A stretch of 64,000 nt of DNA, taken from assembly GCA_017936605.1 (NCBI GenBank), contig JAGBFH010000018.1, positions 124,001-188,000 on the forward strand, written 5' to 3'. The DNA is from Tidjanibacter sp. GTDB taxonomy: Bacteria; Bacteroidota; Bacteroidia; Bacteroidales; Rikenellaceae. The notes below the pieces were generated by a model that did no database searches, was not told the origin of the DNA, and saw nothing but the letters and a program-made list of their open reading frames with translations. The position numbers and the translations under genes were made by a program. Each line of letters opens with the position of its first letter. Within the stretch, counting starts at the first letter, position 1. Positions 8,718-17,000 of this stretch are shown here, in pieces.

Positions 8718-9689
8718 TTATTGCAGTTTGATGTCCTCGATGCTGACCAGTTTGTTGACAATTGCGTAGATGGTCAGGCCGGCCGGGGAGTGGATTTGCA
8801 GTTTGGAGGTGATGTTGCGGCGGTGGGTGGTGACCGTGTGCACCGAGAGGCACAGGTGGTCGGCTATCTCCTTGCTGGTCATACCCTTGGCTATGCAGCC
8901 GATAATCTCCTTTTCGCGCTCGGAGAGTTGCTCGGGGGCGTTCCCATCGTCGGGAATCTGCTCCTCGTCGTAGCCCGCGCCCTGGCTCTTGAGCGACTCC
9001 TCGAGCCTCACAACCGCGGGCACAAAGAGGTTGTCCTCCACAAGGCAGTGGCTGGCGATGTCGTTCTCGCAGTTGATGATGTCGAAGAGCACCGAGTGGA
9101 GCTGGTCGGCGTTGCCCTCCTGGGGGTAGTAGCGGATGATGACGCTCTTGAGCTCCGAGAGCTTGTCCGAGAGGCGCGAATCGCGGCTGGAGTGCTTCTC
9201 GGCGAAGGTCTCAATGGTATAGTCACGGTTGAGATAACCCTTCATGAGCGACTCCACATAGGCAAAGACGGTGGAGTTCTCGTGCTCCATATGTCGTCGC
9301 ACCTCGGCCACATAGTCGTCGTAGAACTTTAGGATGAGCAGCGCCACCTCGTCCTTGCCCGAGCAGTCGATGGCGGCTATGAGCTTGCGCCTGATGGAGG
9401 GGAGGTTGAAGTCGAGGAACCAGATGTGGGCCCTCTTGAGGTAGTCTATGAGCTGCTGAAGCGACAGCTCCTTGTCGTCCCACTGGTGGCCGCTTGTGTA
9501 GTTGGCCACGGCGAGGAATGTTGCCGTATCGACCCCCTTTGCGGCGCATATTTCGCCCACGGTCTTGTCGCCAAATCCGAGTGGAATACCGAATCGGCTC
9601 ATAACGAAAAGTATTGAACCATTGTCGTTTATGAGTTCGCGCAGCTTGTCCGTTGCGCGATAGTGGGAGTGGTTGTGGGAGATACTCAT
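8718..9689 (-). CDS. Hemerythrin-like (RIC/YtfE-type) sensor fused to LuxR DNA-binding domain
   Basis: 323 residues. The N-terminus resembles the DUF542/ScdA_N module of iron-sulfur repair proteins (RFGIPLGFGDKTVGEICAAKGVD), but the usual CysCys pair is replaced by LGF. The middle carries di-iron hemerythrin-like ligand motifs: AHIWFLDFNLPSI, HMEHENSTVFAYV and HCLVEDNLFVPAV. The C-terminus (about 255-320) is a LuxR/GerE helix-turn-helix (LSEREKEIIGCIAKGMTSKEIA). This layout suggests a transcription factor that senses oxygen, NO or redox through a di-iron centre. It is monocistronic, with an exact -7 box 29 bases upstream. Targets are not apparent nearby. Confidence 0.85.
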   Translation of the reverse strand: MSISHNHSHYRATDKLRELINDNGSILFVMSRFGIPLGFGDKTVGEICAAKGVDTATFLAVANYTSGHQWDDKELSLQQLIDYLKRAHIWFLDFNLPSIRRKLIAAIDCSGKDEVALLILKFYDDYVAEVRRHMEHENSTVFAYVESLMKGYLNRDYTIETFAEKHSSRDSRLSDKLSELKSVIIRYYPQEGNADQLHSVLFDIINCENDIASHCLVEDNLFVPAVVRLEESLKSQGAGYDEEQIPDDGNAPEQLSEREKEIIGCIAKGMTSKEIADHLCLSVHTVTTHRRNITSKLQIHSPAGLTIYAIVNKLVSIEDIKLQ

Positions 9690-9717
9690 TGTTGCCTATG
9701 GGTTGTTATGTCGGGTG

Positions 9718-9725
9718 CAAATTTA
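9718..9725 (-). promoter_or_regulatory. -7 box for the hemerythrin/LuxR gene
   Basis: The minus strand reads TAAATTTG, an exact TAnnTTTG match, 28 bases before the ATG. Confidence 0.6.
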
Positions 9726-9763
9726 CGATTTTTTCCCCAACCTCGCATACCTATTTGTAGTGA

Positions 9764-10080
9764 AAATTGAAAATGGAAAATTGAAAATGGAAAATTATTT
9801 GAATGAGTGGTGGATTAAAGACCTTAAGGACTTTAGGGACTTTAAGGCCCTTATAAGAATTCCCTCCCCTAAGTTAGGGGAGGGTGCCGAAGGCGGGAGA
9901 GGTATGTTAGGGCCCCAAAGGCCGAAAGGGCCGAAGAGGCCAAAAGGTTTTGTGGAAGAGATGGCAGTTCTGGGAGAGGTGGGGCCAATAAGACCTATGG
10001 GACCTATAAGCCCCATATTATCTGAATGGTCGGCCACCCATCTCTCTCATCTCTCTCATCTCTCCCATCTCACAACCGAC
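9764..10080. repeat. Mixed repeat cluster between regulator and recO
   Basis: In order: TTGAAAATGG-type 7-bp repeats (9764-9800), a 9-bp array (9814-9858), the 23-bp palindrome at 9862-9884 with GCCGAAGGC and GAGAGGT flank, two further 9-bp arrays (9906-9950 and about 9980-10023), then CTCTCATCT-type 9-mers (about 10036-10074). There is no gene signal. Confidence 0.85.
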
Positions 10081-10157
10081 GCAAGACAGTACCATTGTGT
10101 TTAAGACAAGATTGGTAGATGCCAACCGCCTGCCTTGCGGCAGTCGTGGCAAGACGG

Positions 10158-10322
10158 AAATGCGTTTGGGAGAATCACCCTCACTTGAGTTACGGCATCG
10201 GGGAGCACCACCATCGCTCTCGGTACGGCATTGGGGAGCCCCACCCCCACTCGAGTTGCGGCATTGGGGAGCACTACCCCCACTCGCGGTACTGCTTCGG
10301 GGAGCCCCACCATCATTCGCAG
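10158..10322. repeat. 33-bp tandem repeat, five imperfect copies
   Basis: Unit starts are 10158, 10191, 10224, 10257 and 10290. The core is GGCATTGGGGAGC followed by C-rich sequence and ACTCG. Because 33 is a multiple of three, all frames stay open and give spurious 11-residue repeats such as YGIGEHHHRSR. The unit resembles the linker of the CGTT-hairpin element (GCGAGTGAGGG-GGTGCTCC on the other strand), next to which it ends. Confidence 0.85.
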
Positions 10323-10363
10323 GCACCGTTGTGCCCACCAGCACTCGTTGTGGCCGTTGCCAC
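10322..10363 (-). repeat. REP-like CGTT-loop hairpin pair abutting recO
   Basis: Two small hairpins: GGCAC-CGTT-GTGCC (10322-10335) and GTGGC-CGTT-GCCAC (10350-10363). The second ends on the base before the recO stop codon. Related pairs occur at 27882, 28458, 62875 and 62983, with the second stem as GCGGC/GCCGC there, a paired change. Confidence 0.8.
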
Positions 10364-11092
10364 CTAAAAGACTTCGGAGAGGATGCGGAGTGAGGAGATG
10401 GAGTGGATGGTGTCGAGGTGGTAGCCGAAGTAGGCCAGCAGCGAGGCGATGAAATCTTTGCGCTGGAGGCGTGAGAGCCGGAGGGTGCCGAGAGTGGAGG
10501 CCTCAGTGTTCATCAGGGTGTGGAGCAGGCGGGTGTTGTCGGCGTTGATGTAGAGTCCGCTGTGGGGCATTGTGGACGAGAAACATCCCGCCTCGATGTC
10601 GAAGAGGTCGCCCTCGTGCCACTCGCCCGAGGGGTAGAAGCCCAGAAAGCGGCTCAGGCCCACCATAAACCAGAGGTGGAAGTTGGGCACTCCCTCCTCC
10701 ATAACATCCAGGGCCACCACCGAGTGGTAGACATAGTCGAAGAGTGGCGAGTTGGGCTCCACCTCGCGCACAAGACGGTAGAGGAGCTCCGACATAAAGA
10801 GTGCTATGGTGCTCTTTCTCACATCGAAAGGTATGCTCTGGAGTGGCACCGCAAGGCTCACCTCGCCGAGCCTGTCGAGCTCTGTCTTGCTACTCTCTAT
10901 GCCCACGAAGTCGAGCAGAAACATAGGCTGAAAGAGGGCCCCTTTGCCCCCTTTGCGACCGCCCCCCTTGCCGAGCCCCTGGACCATATAGCCGCGCCTG
11001 CCGCACACATCCGTGAGGATGTGGGCAACCATCGACGACTCGCCATATTTGAGTGTGTTGAGGACAATGCCTCGGGCCTTATACTGTTTCAT
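10364..11092 (-). CDS. recO: DNA repair protein RecO
   Basis: 242 residues with the RecO N-terminal OB-fold signature (YKARGIVLNTLKYGESSMVAHILTD) and the C-terminal helical domain (FMSELLYRLVREVEPNSPLFDYV, LGFYPSG). RecO works with RecR and RecF to load RecA on gaps. The gene begins 9 bases after nth, so the two repair genes are co-transcribed. Its stop codon abuts a REP-like hairpin that may end the transcript. Confidence 0.93.
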   Translation of the reverse strand: MKQYKARGIVLNTLKYGESSMVAHILTDVCGRRGYMVQGLGKGGGRKGGKGALFQPMFLLDFVGIESSKTELDRLGEVSLAVPLQSIPFDVRKSTIALFMSELLYRLVREVEPNSPLFDYVYHSVVALDVMEEGVPNFHLWFMVGLSRFLGFYPSGEWHEGDLFDIEAGCFSSTMPHSGLYINADNTRLLHTLMNTEASTLGTLRLSRLQRKDFIASLLAYFGYHLDTIHSISSLRILSEVF

Positions 11093-11101
11093 AGATGGTG
11101 C

Positions 11102-11737
11102 TTACTCTTTGGGGGCGGACTTACACCAGCGGCGAATGCCACACTCCTCGCACTTGGGCTTGCGGGCGGTGCAGACATAGCGGCCGTGGAGTATGAGCCA
11201 GTGGTGTGCTATGGGTAATAGGTGCTTGGGAAAACCCTTCTCGAGTTGCTCCTCGGCCTGAAGTGGGGTCTTGGCTCCAACGGTGAGGCCCACCCTGCGC
11301 GACACCCTGAAAACGTGGGTGTCTACGGGCATAACCTCCCTGCCAAAGAGCACCGCTGCCACCACATTTGCGGTCTTGCGCCCCACACCCGGCAGACGCT
11401 CCAGCTCCGCCACCGTGTCGGGCACCACACCACCATACTCACTCACCAACATACGCGCCATACGCGCCAGATTGCGAGCCTTGTTGTTGGGGTAGGAGAT
11501 GCTCTTGATGTAGGGATATATCTCTTCGGCCTCCGCCTCGGCCATCTTTTCGGGCGTGGGGAAGCGCTCGAAGAGTGCCGGCGTGGTGAGGTTCACGCGG
11601 CGGTCGGTGCACTGCGCCGAGAGCATCACGGCCACCACGAGCTCATAGGGCGACGAGAACTCCAACTCGCTCTCCGCCACGGGCATAGCCTCCGAGAAAT
11701 ACTCCACCAGGCCTCTGTATCGTTCCTCTCTTTTCAT
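11102..11737 (-). CDS. nth: Endonuclease III
   Basis: 211 residues. The helix-hairpin-helix LPGVGRKTANVV holds the catalytic Lys, the catalytic Asp is in VDTHVFRVSRR, and the C-terminus has the 4Fe-4S cluster spacing Cys-X6-Cys-X2-Cys-X5-Cys (CTARKPKCEECGIRRWC). It removes oxidised pyrimidines and cuts abasic sites. It is the first gene of a two-gene unit with recO. Confidence 0.96.
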   Translation of the reverse strand: MKREERYRGLVEYFSEAMPVAESELEFSSPYELVVAVMLSAQCTDRRVNLTTPALFERFPTPEKMAEAEAEEIYPYIKSISYPNNKARNLARMARMLVSEYGGVVPDTVAELERLPGVGRKTANVVAAVLFGREVMPVDTHVFRVSRRVGLTVGAKTPLQAEEQLEKGFPKHLLPIAHHWLILHGRYVCTARKPKCEECGIRRWCKSAPKE

Positions 11738-11767
11738 TGCTTTTTTGTCTAAAGTCTAACTGACCTA

Positions 11768-11955
11768 AGGCTCGAGGAAATTCAAAATTCAAAATTCAAA
11801 ATGCAAAATTATAGGCAGGCAAAAGACCTTAAGGACTTTAAGGAGTTTAAGGACCTTAGGGTCTTTAGGGGCTTTGGGACTTTAGGGATTCCCTCTAAGT
11901 CCCCTCTATAATTTTCAATTGTCAATTTTCAATTGTCAATTTTCAATTTCCTTTT
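11768..11955. repeat. A/T-rich 7-bp repeats and a 9-bp array
   Basis: 7-bp period repeats (ATTCAAA at 11780-11812; CAATTTT/CAATTGT at 11908-11950) flank a 9-bp array at 11821-11892 (AAGGACTTT, AAGGACCTT, AGGGTCTTT and similar). Confidence 0.85.
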
Positions 11956-11964
11956 GGCCCTTTC

Positions 11965-14352
11965 TCAACTCTCAATTTCCAGCTTCGCGTATTTTGCCAA
12001 CAGGGCCTTTTTGCCCACCTGGGGGTCATCGAAGAGGACCGTTATCTTGGTGTCGGTCGAGAGCCTCTCGAGGGCCTCTATGCGACCGCTGCCGAAGCGT
12101 GCGTGGCGCACCCTCTGACCTACGGCATAGGCACCTGCGGAGGCCACCTGCTCCACCTGCTCCACCTCGCCACTGCGCACACCCACGCTCTTCATTGCGC
12201 TGAAGTTGGGCCTCTGTGGCTGTGGGGTGGGGGGTATTGTGCGGCTGCTCTGGAACTCGCGGCGCTCAACGACGGTGCGGCCCTCGCGATGGTCGAAGCG
12301 TCGTTTGAGCTCCTCAATCTGACTGCGGCCCCTCTGTCGCTCCTCTTTTTCCTCCTCCTCGTCGTCAAACTGCGCATCCACATAGTGGGGGTCTATCTCC
12401 TTGAGGAAGCGGCTGGGGCGGCTGAACTCCATACTGCCCCACTTGAAGCGCGAGCCGGCGAAGGTGATGGTCACACCCTTCTTGGCGCGTGTGACGGCCA
12501 CATAGAAGAGCCTGCGCTCCTCCTCAATCTGGTCGGGCGAGGTGATGGATATGATGCTCGGGAAGAGGTTTTCCTCCATACCCGTGATGAATACATAGTC
12601 GAACTCCAAACCCTTGGAGGAGTGGGCCGTCAGGAGTGTCACCCAGTTGCGCTCGCCATCATCCTTGGAGTCCATATCCGTAAGCAGCGAGATGTTCTGC
12701 AACCACACCTCCAGTGTGGGCTCGGTAACCTCCTCCTGCTCCTCGACCTCAATCATCTGGTGTCGGAAGTTCTGCATAGAGTTCAGCAGCTCCTCGATGT
12801 TCTGGAGCGCATTTTCATTCTCGGGCGAGGGGTTGAGCTTGTAGGCGGAGAGTATGCCGCTGCGCGTAACGACCTCAAGTCCAAACTCATAGAGGGTCTT
12901 GTCCTCCCTTGCGAGCGAGAGGTTGTGAATCAGGGCATAGAAGTCCAAGACTTTCTTGCCAAAGAGGGCTCTCTCCTCGGGTGAGGCGCTCTGTATGGCC
13001 TCCCAGAGGCTCACACCCTTGGCCTGTGCCGCGGCGCGTATCTTGCCAATGGTCACATCGCCAATGCCTCGTGCGGGATAGTTGATTATGCGCAGCAGCG
13101 ACTCGTCATCCTTGGGGTTGGCCAGGGTCTTGAAGTATGCCATCACATCCTTGACCTCCTTGCGGTCATAGAAGGAGTGGCCACCATAGATGCGATAGGG
13201 GATGTCGCGCTTGCGTAGAGCCTCCTCGAGGGCTCGTGACTGGGAGTTTGTGCGGTAGAGGATGGCCATATCGCTCCACTCACACCCCTCCTTGATTTTT
13301 ATGCCCCTGAGGCCGTTGGCCACCATCTGTGCCTCCTCGCCCTCGGTGTAGGCCTTGAGAATCCTTATCTTCTCACCCTTGTTGTTCTCCGAGAAGACGC
13401 GCTTTTTTATGCGGTGCTGGTTGTGCTCAATGATGCTGTTGGCCGCATCCACAATGGTCTGTGTCGAGCGGTAGTTCTGCTCGAGCTTGTAGATTCGTGC
13501 CTTGGGAAAATCCTTCTGGAAGCGGAAGATGTTTTCGATTTTGGCTCCGCGGAACGAGTAGATACTCTGCGCATCGTCGCCCACCACGCAGACATTGGCC
13601 GTCTCGGTGTCGCCTGCCAACTTCTTGACAATCAGATACTGCGCCGAGTTGGTGTCCTGATACTCATCCACCAGTATGTAGGGAAAACGCTTCTGGTACT
13701 TCTCCAGCACCTCGGGATGGTCGCGGAAGAGTATGTTGGTCTGCAACAGCAGGTCGTCGAAGTCCATAGCATTGTTCTGCTTGCAGCGCGCACAGTAGTT
13801 CTTGTAGAGCTGCCAGAACTGGGGCTGACGGCGCTTCTTGTCCTCCTCCATAAGTGGTGCGCTGGCCTCGTAGGCCGCGGGGGTCACCAGATTGTTCTTG
13901 GCGAGCGATATGCGCGAGTGGACATCGCGGGGCTTGTAGACCTCGTCGCTCAGCTGCATCTCCTTGATTATGGACTTTATGAGGCTCTCGCTCTGCCCCG
14001 TGTCGTAGATTGTGAAGTTGGGCTGATAGCCTATGTGGGCCACCTCCTGGGCCAAAATCTTGAGGAATACGGAGTGGAAGGTGCCCATCCAGATGTAGCG
14101 GCTCTTCTGCTCGCCCACCAGCGCGGTTATACGCTCCCTCATCTCGCGTGCGGCCTTGTTGGTGAAGGTGAGCGCCATTATGGAGTAGGGTGCCACCCCT
14201 TGTGCAATCATCCAGGCTATGCGGCAGGTGAGCACCCTTGTCTTGCCCGAGCCCGCACCCGCCACAATGAGCGAGGGCGACTGAAAATCTCTCACCGCCG
14301 CCTCTTGTGCCGGATTAAGTCCTTGTAGTATTTTTATCTCTTCTTGTGTCAT
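11965..14352 (-). CDS. UvrD/PcrA-type DNA helicase
   Basis: 795 residues, superfamily 1A. Q-motif and Walker A appear at the N-terminus (LNPAQEAAVRDF, AGAGSGKTRV), Walker B as DEYQDTNSAQ, then GDDAQSIYSFRGA, QNYRSTQ, and the late motifs TAHSSKGLEFDYVF and VAVTRAKKG. The C-terminal tail has a UvrD/PcrA-like Tudor module (VGQRVRHARFGSGRIEAL) that in relatives contacts RNA polymerase. It unwinds DNA in mismatch and excision repair and removes stalled complexes. It is transcribed alone, with repeat clusters on both sides. Confidence 0.95.
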   Translation of the reverse strand: MTQEEIKILQGLNPAQEAAVRDFQSPSLIVAGAGSGKTRVLTCRIAWMIAQGVAPYSIMALTFTNKAAREMRERITALVGEQKSRYIWMGTFHSVFLKILAQEVAHIGYQPNFTIYDTGQSESLIKSIIKEMQLSDEVYKPRDVHSRISLAKNNLVTPAAYEASAPLMEEDKKRRQPQFWQLYKNYCARCKQNNAMDFDDLLLQTNILFRDHPEVLEKYQKRFPYILVDEYQDTNSAQYLIVKKLAGDTETANVCVVGDDAQSIYSFRGAKIENIFRFQKDFPKARIYKLEQNYRSTQTIVDAANSIIEHNQHRIKKRVFSENNKGEKIRILKAYTEGEEAQMVANGLRGIKIKEGCEWSDMAILYRTNSQSRALEEALRKRDIPYRIYGGHSFYDRKEVKDVMAYFKTLANPKDDESLLRIINYPARGIGDVTIGKIRAAAQAKGVSLWEAIQSASPEERALFGKKVLDFYALIHNLSLAREDKTLYEFGLEVVTRSGILSAYKLNPSPENENALQNIEELLNSMQNFRHQMIEVEEQEEVTEPTLEVWLQNISLLTDMDSKDDGERNWVTLLTAHSSKGLEFDYVFITGMEENLFPSIISITSPDQIEEERRLFYVAVTRAKKGVTITFAGSRFKWGSMEFSRPSRFLKEIDPHYVDAQFDDEEEEKEERQRGRSQIEELKRRFDHREGRTVVERREFQSSRTIPPTPQPQRPNFSAMKSVGVRSGEVEQVEQVASAGAYAVGQRVRHARFGSGRIEALERLSTDTKITVLFDDPQVGKKALLAKYAKLEIES

Positions 14353-14487
14353 CTGTTTTCTGTTGTTGCTATCAGTTTTAGTCAGCCGGTCGGGTGTGCC
14401 TTGTGGGTGATTTCCGCGTTTCAGTGGGGTGTTTAGTTGTTGCTATTTGTTTTAGTGGAGGTCTACCGACGACCGACTTAAGTCTTT

Positions 14488-14680
14488 TTTAAGGACCTTA
14501 AGGACCTTAAAGACCTTAAAGACCTTAGGGAGTTTAGTGAATTTAGTAACTCCTCCTTAAATCCCCTCTAAAATTTTGCCTTTTAGCCTTTTGGCCCTTT
14601 CGGCCCTTTCGGCCCCTTCTAACTTTACAGACCTCTCCTGCCCTTTGGGCACCCTCCCCTAACTTAGGGGAGGGAATTAT
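14488..14680. repeat. 9-bp array and 23-bp palindrome between apbE and uvrD
   Basis: The array runs from AAGGACCTT units (14490) into CCTTTTGGC and CCCTTTCGG units (to about 14622), then an ACAGACCTCTCC box and the palindrome at 14652-14674. No gene is seen in 14353-14685. Confidence 0.85.
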
Positions 14681-14685
14681 AACTC

Positions 14686-15693
14686 TCAATTCCCAACTCT
14701 CAACTCCCAAGCCTCGCTCTTTTCGACCCTCATTGTGCCGCCGTCATCGTAGATGAACAGGGCGGCGATACCCTCGCGTTTGGCCACTTCGCGTGAGCGC
14801 TCAAGTCCCAGGGCTATGAACATTGTGCCATAGGCGTCGGCCGTCATACACGAGGGGGCGATAACTGTGGCCGAGAGGAGCGACGAGGCGGTGTTGTCGC
14901 CTGTGTGGGGGTCGATGATGTGGGTGAACTTGTTGCCCTCGGGGTCGGTGTGGAAGTTGCGGTAGTTGCCGCTTGTGGCCATACCCACGCCCGAGATGCG
15001 CACAATGGTTGTTATGTGCTCGCCTGTGGTCGAGAAGTTGCCCTCAAAGGGGGTCTCCACGCCTATGCCCCACCTCTCGCCGCGAGGATTGGTACCTCGG
15101 CAGACAATCTCGCCGCCGATGTCCACGAGGTAGTTTTCGTGGCCGTACTCCTCAATGAGGGCGGCCGTAAGGTCCACGGCATAGCCTTTGGCTATGGAGT
15201 TGAGGTCCAGTCGCACACGGGGGTCGGTCTTCACGAGGCGGTCACCCTCGAGCCTGATTTTTTTGTAGCCCACAAACTCAAGGAGCGAGTCGGTGGGGAT
15301 GGTGAAGTTGGGGTCATCGCCCGCAAAGCCGAAGGCCTCCACAAGGGGGCCTATGGTTATGTCGTAGGCCCCCTCGGAGAGTGCGCTCACCCTCAGAGCC
15401 TCCTCCACACAGCGGATGATGTGGCGGTCGGCCACCTGCTCCTCGCCTCTGTTTATTCGGCTTAGGAGTGAACTCTTGTCGAAAATACTCATCGAGCGAT
15501 TGACCTCCCCAAGGAGCGAGTCCAGACGAAGTGGAAACTCCTCGGGCAGATTGCCCACGACGGTTATGTTGTAGATGGTTCCGAGGGCACGCCCCTGGAG
15601 TCGGGTGACGGTTGGAGCCTTGCCGCACCCCACCATAAGGAGCACTGCCGCTACCGCCACGAGAAAGGTATGTATTGTTCCGAGTTTTTTCAT
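14686..15693 (-). CDS. apbE: FAD:protein FMN transferase (ApbE), lipoprotein
   Basis: 335 residues starting at MKKLGTIHTF. A TTG-led extension of eight residues is rejected. The lipobox LLMVGC anchors it to the periplasmic face of a membrane. ApbE motifs: RALGTIYNITV near residue 35, LNSIAKGYAVDL, LVDIGGEIVCRG, HIIDPHTG and the Mg-site region VIAPSCMTADAYGTMF. It attaches FMN to Thr/Ser of proteins such as NqrB/C and RnfG. An exact -7 box ends 6 bases before the ATG, so the mRNA is probably nearly leaderless. Confidence 0.94.
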   Translation of the reverse strand: MKKLGTIHTFLVAVAAVLLMVGCGKAPTVTRLQGRALGTIYNITVVGNLPEEFPLRLDSLLGEVNRSMSIFDKSSLLSRINRGEEQVADRHIIRCVEEALRVSALSEGAYDITIGPLVEAFGFAGDDPNFTIPTDSLLEFVGYKKIRLEGDRLVKTDPRVRLDLNSIAKGYAVDLTAALIEEYGHENYLVDIGGEIVCRGTNPRGERWGIGVETPFEGNFSTTGEHITTIVRISGVGMATSGNYRNFHTDPEGNKFTHIIDPHTGDNTASSLLSATVIAPSCMTADAYGTMFIALGLERSREVAKREGIAALFIYDDGGTMRVEKSEAWELRVGN

Positions 15694-15698
15694 AGGGG

Positions 15699-15706
15699 CA
15701 AAGATA
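15699..15706 (-). promoter_or_regulatory. -7 box for apbE
   Basis: Minus strand TATCTTTG matches TAnnTTTG. Its distance to the ATG (5 bases) places the likely start site at or next to the start codon. Confidence 0.6.
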
Positions 15707-15797
15707 GTAATTCCCAATTGAGATTACAATCGACAGGCAGCCTATCCCCTCTGTTTTTTTGTTTTGTGGAGGAGTCGGATGGGTGGTGGAGATATAG

Positions 15798-15829
15798 TAA
15801 TAGCCAGCTCCCGAAAGAGTTGGCTATTA
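15798..15829 (-). terminator. Hairpin after the kinase/WG gene group
   Basis: A 13-bp stem (15798-15810 with 15817-15829, one G-T pair), 39 bases beyond the last gene. There is no clear T run, so termination is tentative. Confidence 0.5.
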
Positions 15830-15867
15830 CTTGCTAAGGTCTAATTATTTTTCTCCGTGTCGGTGGG

Positions 15868-16176
15868 CTACTCGCCGAGCGACTCGAGGCTCTCCATTGC
15901 GTCGATAGTCATATTCAGAGCGTTATCAACCGACTTCATTGCTGCCTCCTCATAGGTCTTGTCCAAAAGCAGGGGCAAGAGGAGTGCTACGGCACAAACG
16001 ATGGTGGCAACAACTGCCTTGGGCTGCTTCTTCACGATGGCGATAATGCCGAAGATGAGGCCCAGGGGAGCCAGAATGTATATCAGCCAGGAGATCATAA
16101 GAAACCAGCCGCTCACAAGGGGAAGGAGTGCAAGAATCAGCGCGATGACGCCGAGAACCATAGATGCTTTTCTCAT
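15868..16176 (-). CDS. Small two- to three-span membrane protein of unknown function
   Basis: 102 residues: three closely spaced hydrophobic segments (VLGVIALILALLPLVSG, WLIYILAPLGLIFGIIAIV, VVATIVCAVALLLPLLL) then an acidic amphipathic tail (SVDNALNMTIDAMESLESLGE). The arrangement is like small DUF4190-type proteins, but I cannot assign a family with certainty. The tail resembles the end of the neighbouring 16226-16960 product, suggesting the two act together. It is last in a leftward group with a WG-repeat lipoprotein and a kinase. Confidence 0.7.
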   Translation of the reverse strand: MRKASMVLGVIALILALLPLVSGWFLMISWLIYILAPLGLIFGIIAIVKKQPKAVVATIVCAVALLLPLLLDKTYEEAAMKSVDNALNMTIDAMESLESLGE

Positions 16177-16225
16177 AGTAGTAAAAATTTGTTTTAGTAG
16201 TTAATTGTGTTTAAGTGTAGTGTGA

Positions 16226-16960
16226 TTATTCGTCGAGAAGTTCGAGCATTTTGCCGGTGAGTTCCAGAGCCTCGTCTGCCACTTTCAGCATAGCCTTGGT
16301 GTCGTCTGCGGCCTCCTCAAGCAGAGATTTTTCCGACTTCTCCTTCTTCTCTTTTTTGGGCTCGGAGGTTGTCTTGGTCGCGGCAGCAGCCTCTGTTTTG
16401 CGCTCGTCGTTCTTCTGCACCAGCGAGGTTACGCGGAAAGATGCGGCGTTCTCGGGAAGGCGCTGGAAGTTGAAACCGATGGTGGAGGTCTCCTCGGGCA
16501 GCAGCTGGAGAGCAGCGGTCATCTCATCCCACGAATAGGGGGTTGCATTGGCGCTGGTTTTGCAGAGCACCTCGCCGTCGGCATCGAGCACCTCAATACC
16601 GAAACCTGCGCAGTAGTGTGCCGACGACTCTTCTGCTTCGGGGTAGATTACTACATCCTTGCGGTCGTAGGGGAGCTTTTTGTCGGTGCGTTTGAGCTCC
16701 ACATTCACAAAGTCATAACCGTAGCTTGTGGTCGAAAACTTCACCTTGTAGTTCCTGTCTACAACTTCATAGCACCCCTTTAGGTCGCCTTTGATTTCTG
16801 TTTGGGCAGCCTTGAGAATCTGCTCTGCTCGCTCGGGTGCGGGCTCTTCGTTGCCACCGAAGCACAATGCAATCAGCAGGAGCACACCGATACCAATCCA
16901 GATATACTTCTTTTTGTTGTTCTTGGGCGCGGGGACCTGAGTGTTATTCATAGTTTCCAT
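16226..16960 (-). CDS. Single-pass membrane protein of unknown function
   Basis: 244 residues: a short polar lysine-rich N-terminus, one membrane span (YIWIGIGVLLLIALCFGG), a soluble domain of about 130 residues, a charged linker (EPKKEKKEKSEK) and a C-terminal acidic helix (KVADEALELTGKMLELLDE). A second in-frame ATG at 16951 is equally possible as start. The soluble part resembles no family I know. It lies between the WG-repeat lipoprotein and the small membrane protein, 40-49 bases apart, so co-transcription is likely. Confidence 0.7.
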   Translation of the reverse strand: METMNNTQVPAPKNNKKKYIWIGIGVLLLIALCFGGNEEPAPERAEQILKAAQTEIKGDLKGCYEVVDRNYKVKFSTTSYGYDFVNVELKRTDKKLPYDRKDVVIYPEAEESSAHYCAGFGIEVLDADGEVLCKTSANATPYSWDEMTAALQLLPEETSTIGFNFQRLPENAASFRVTSLVQKNDERKTEAAAATKTTSEPKKEKKEKSEKSLLEEAADDTKAMLKVADEALELTGKMLELLDE

Positions 16961-17000
16961 ATCCTTATGTGTGGGTTAAATCGTTATGTGTGTGTTAAAA

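Noticed and set aside
10097..10393. Overlapping frames encoding 11-residue repeats (for example YGIGEHHHRSR)
   Set aside because: They are open only because the 33-bp tandem repeat is a multiple of three. No promoter or start context, and several frames are open at once.
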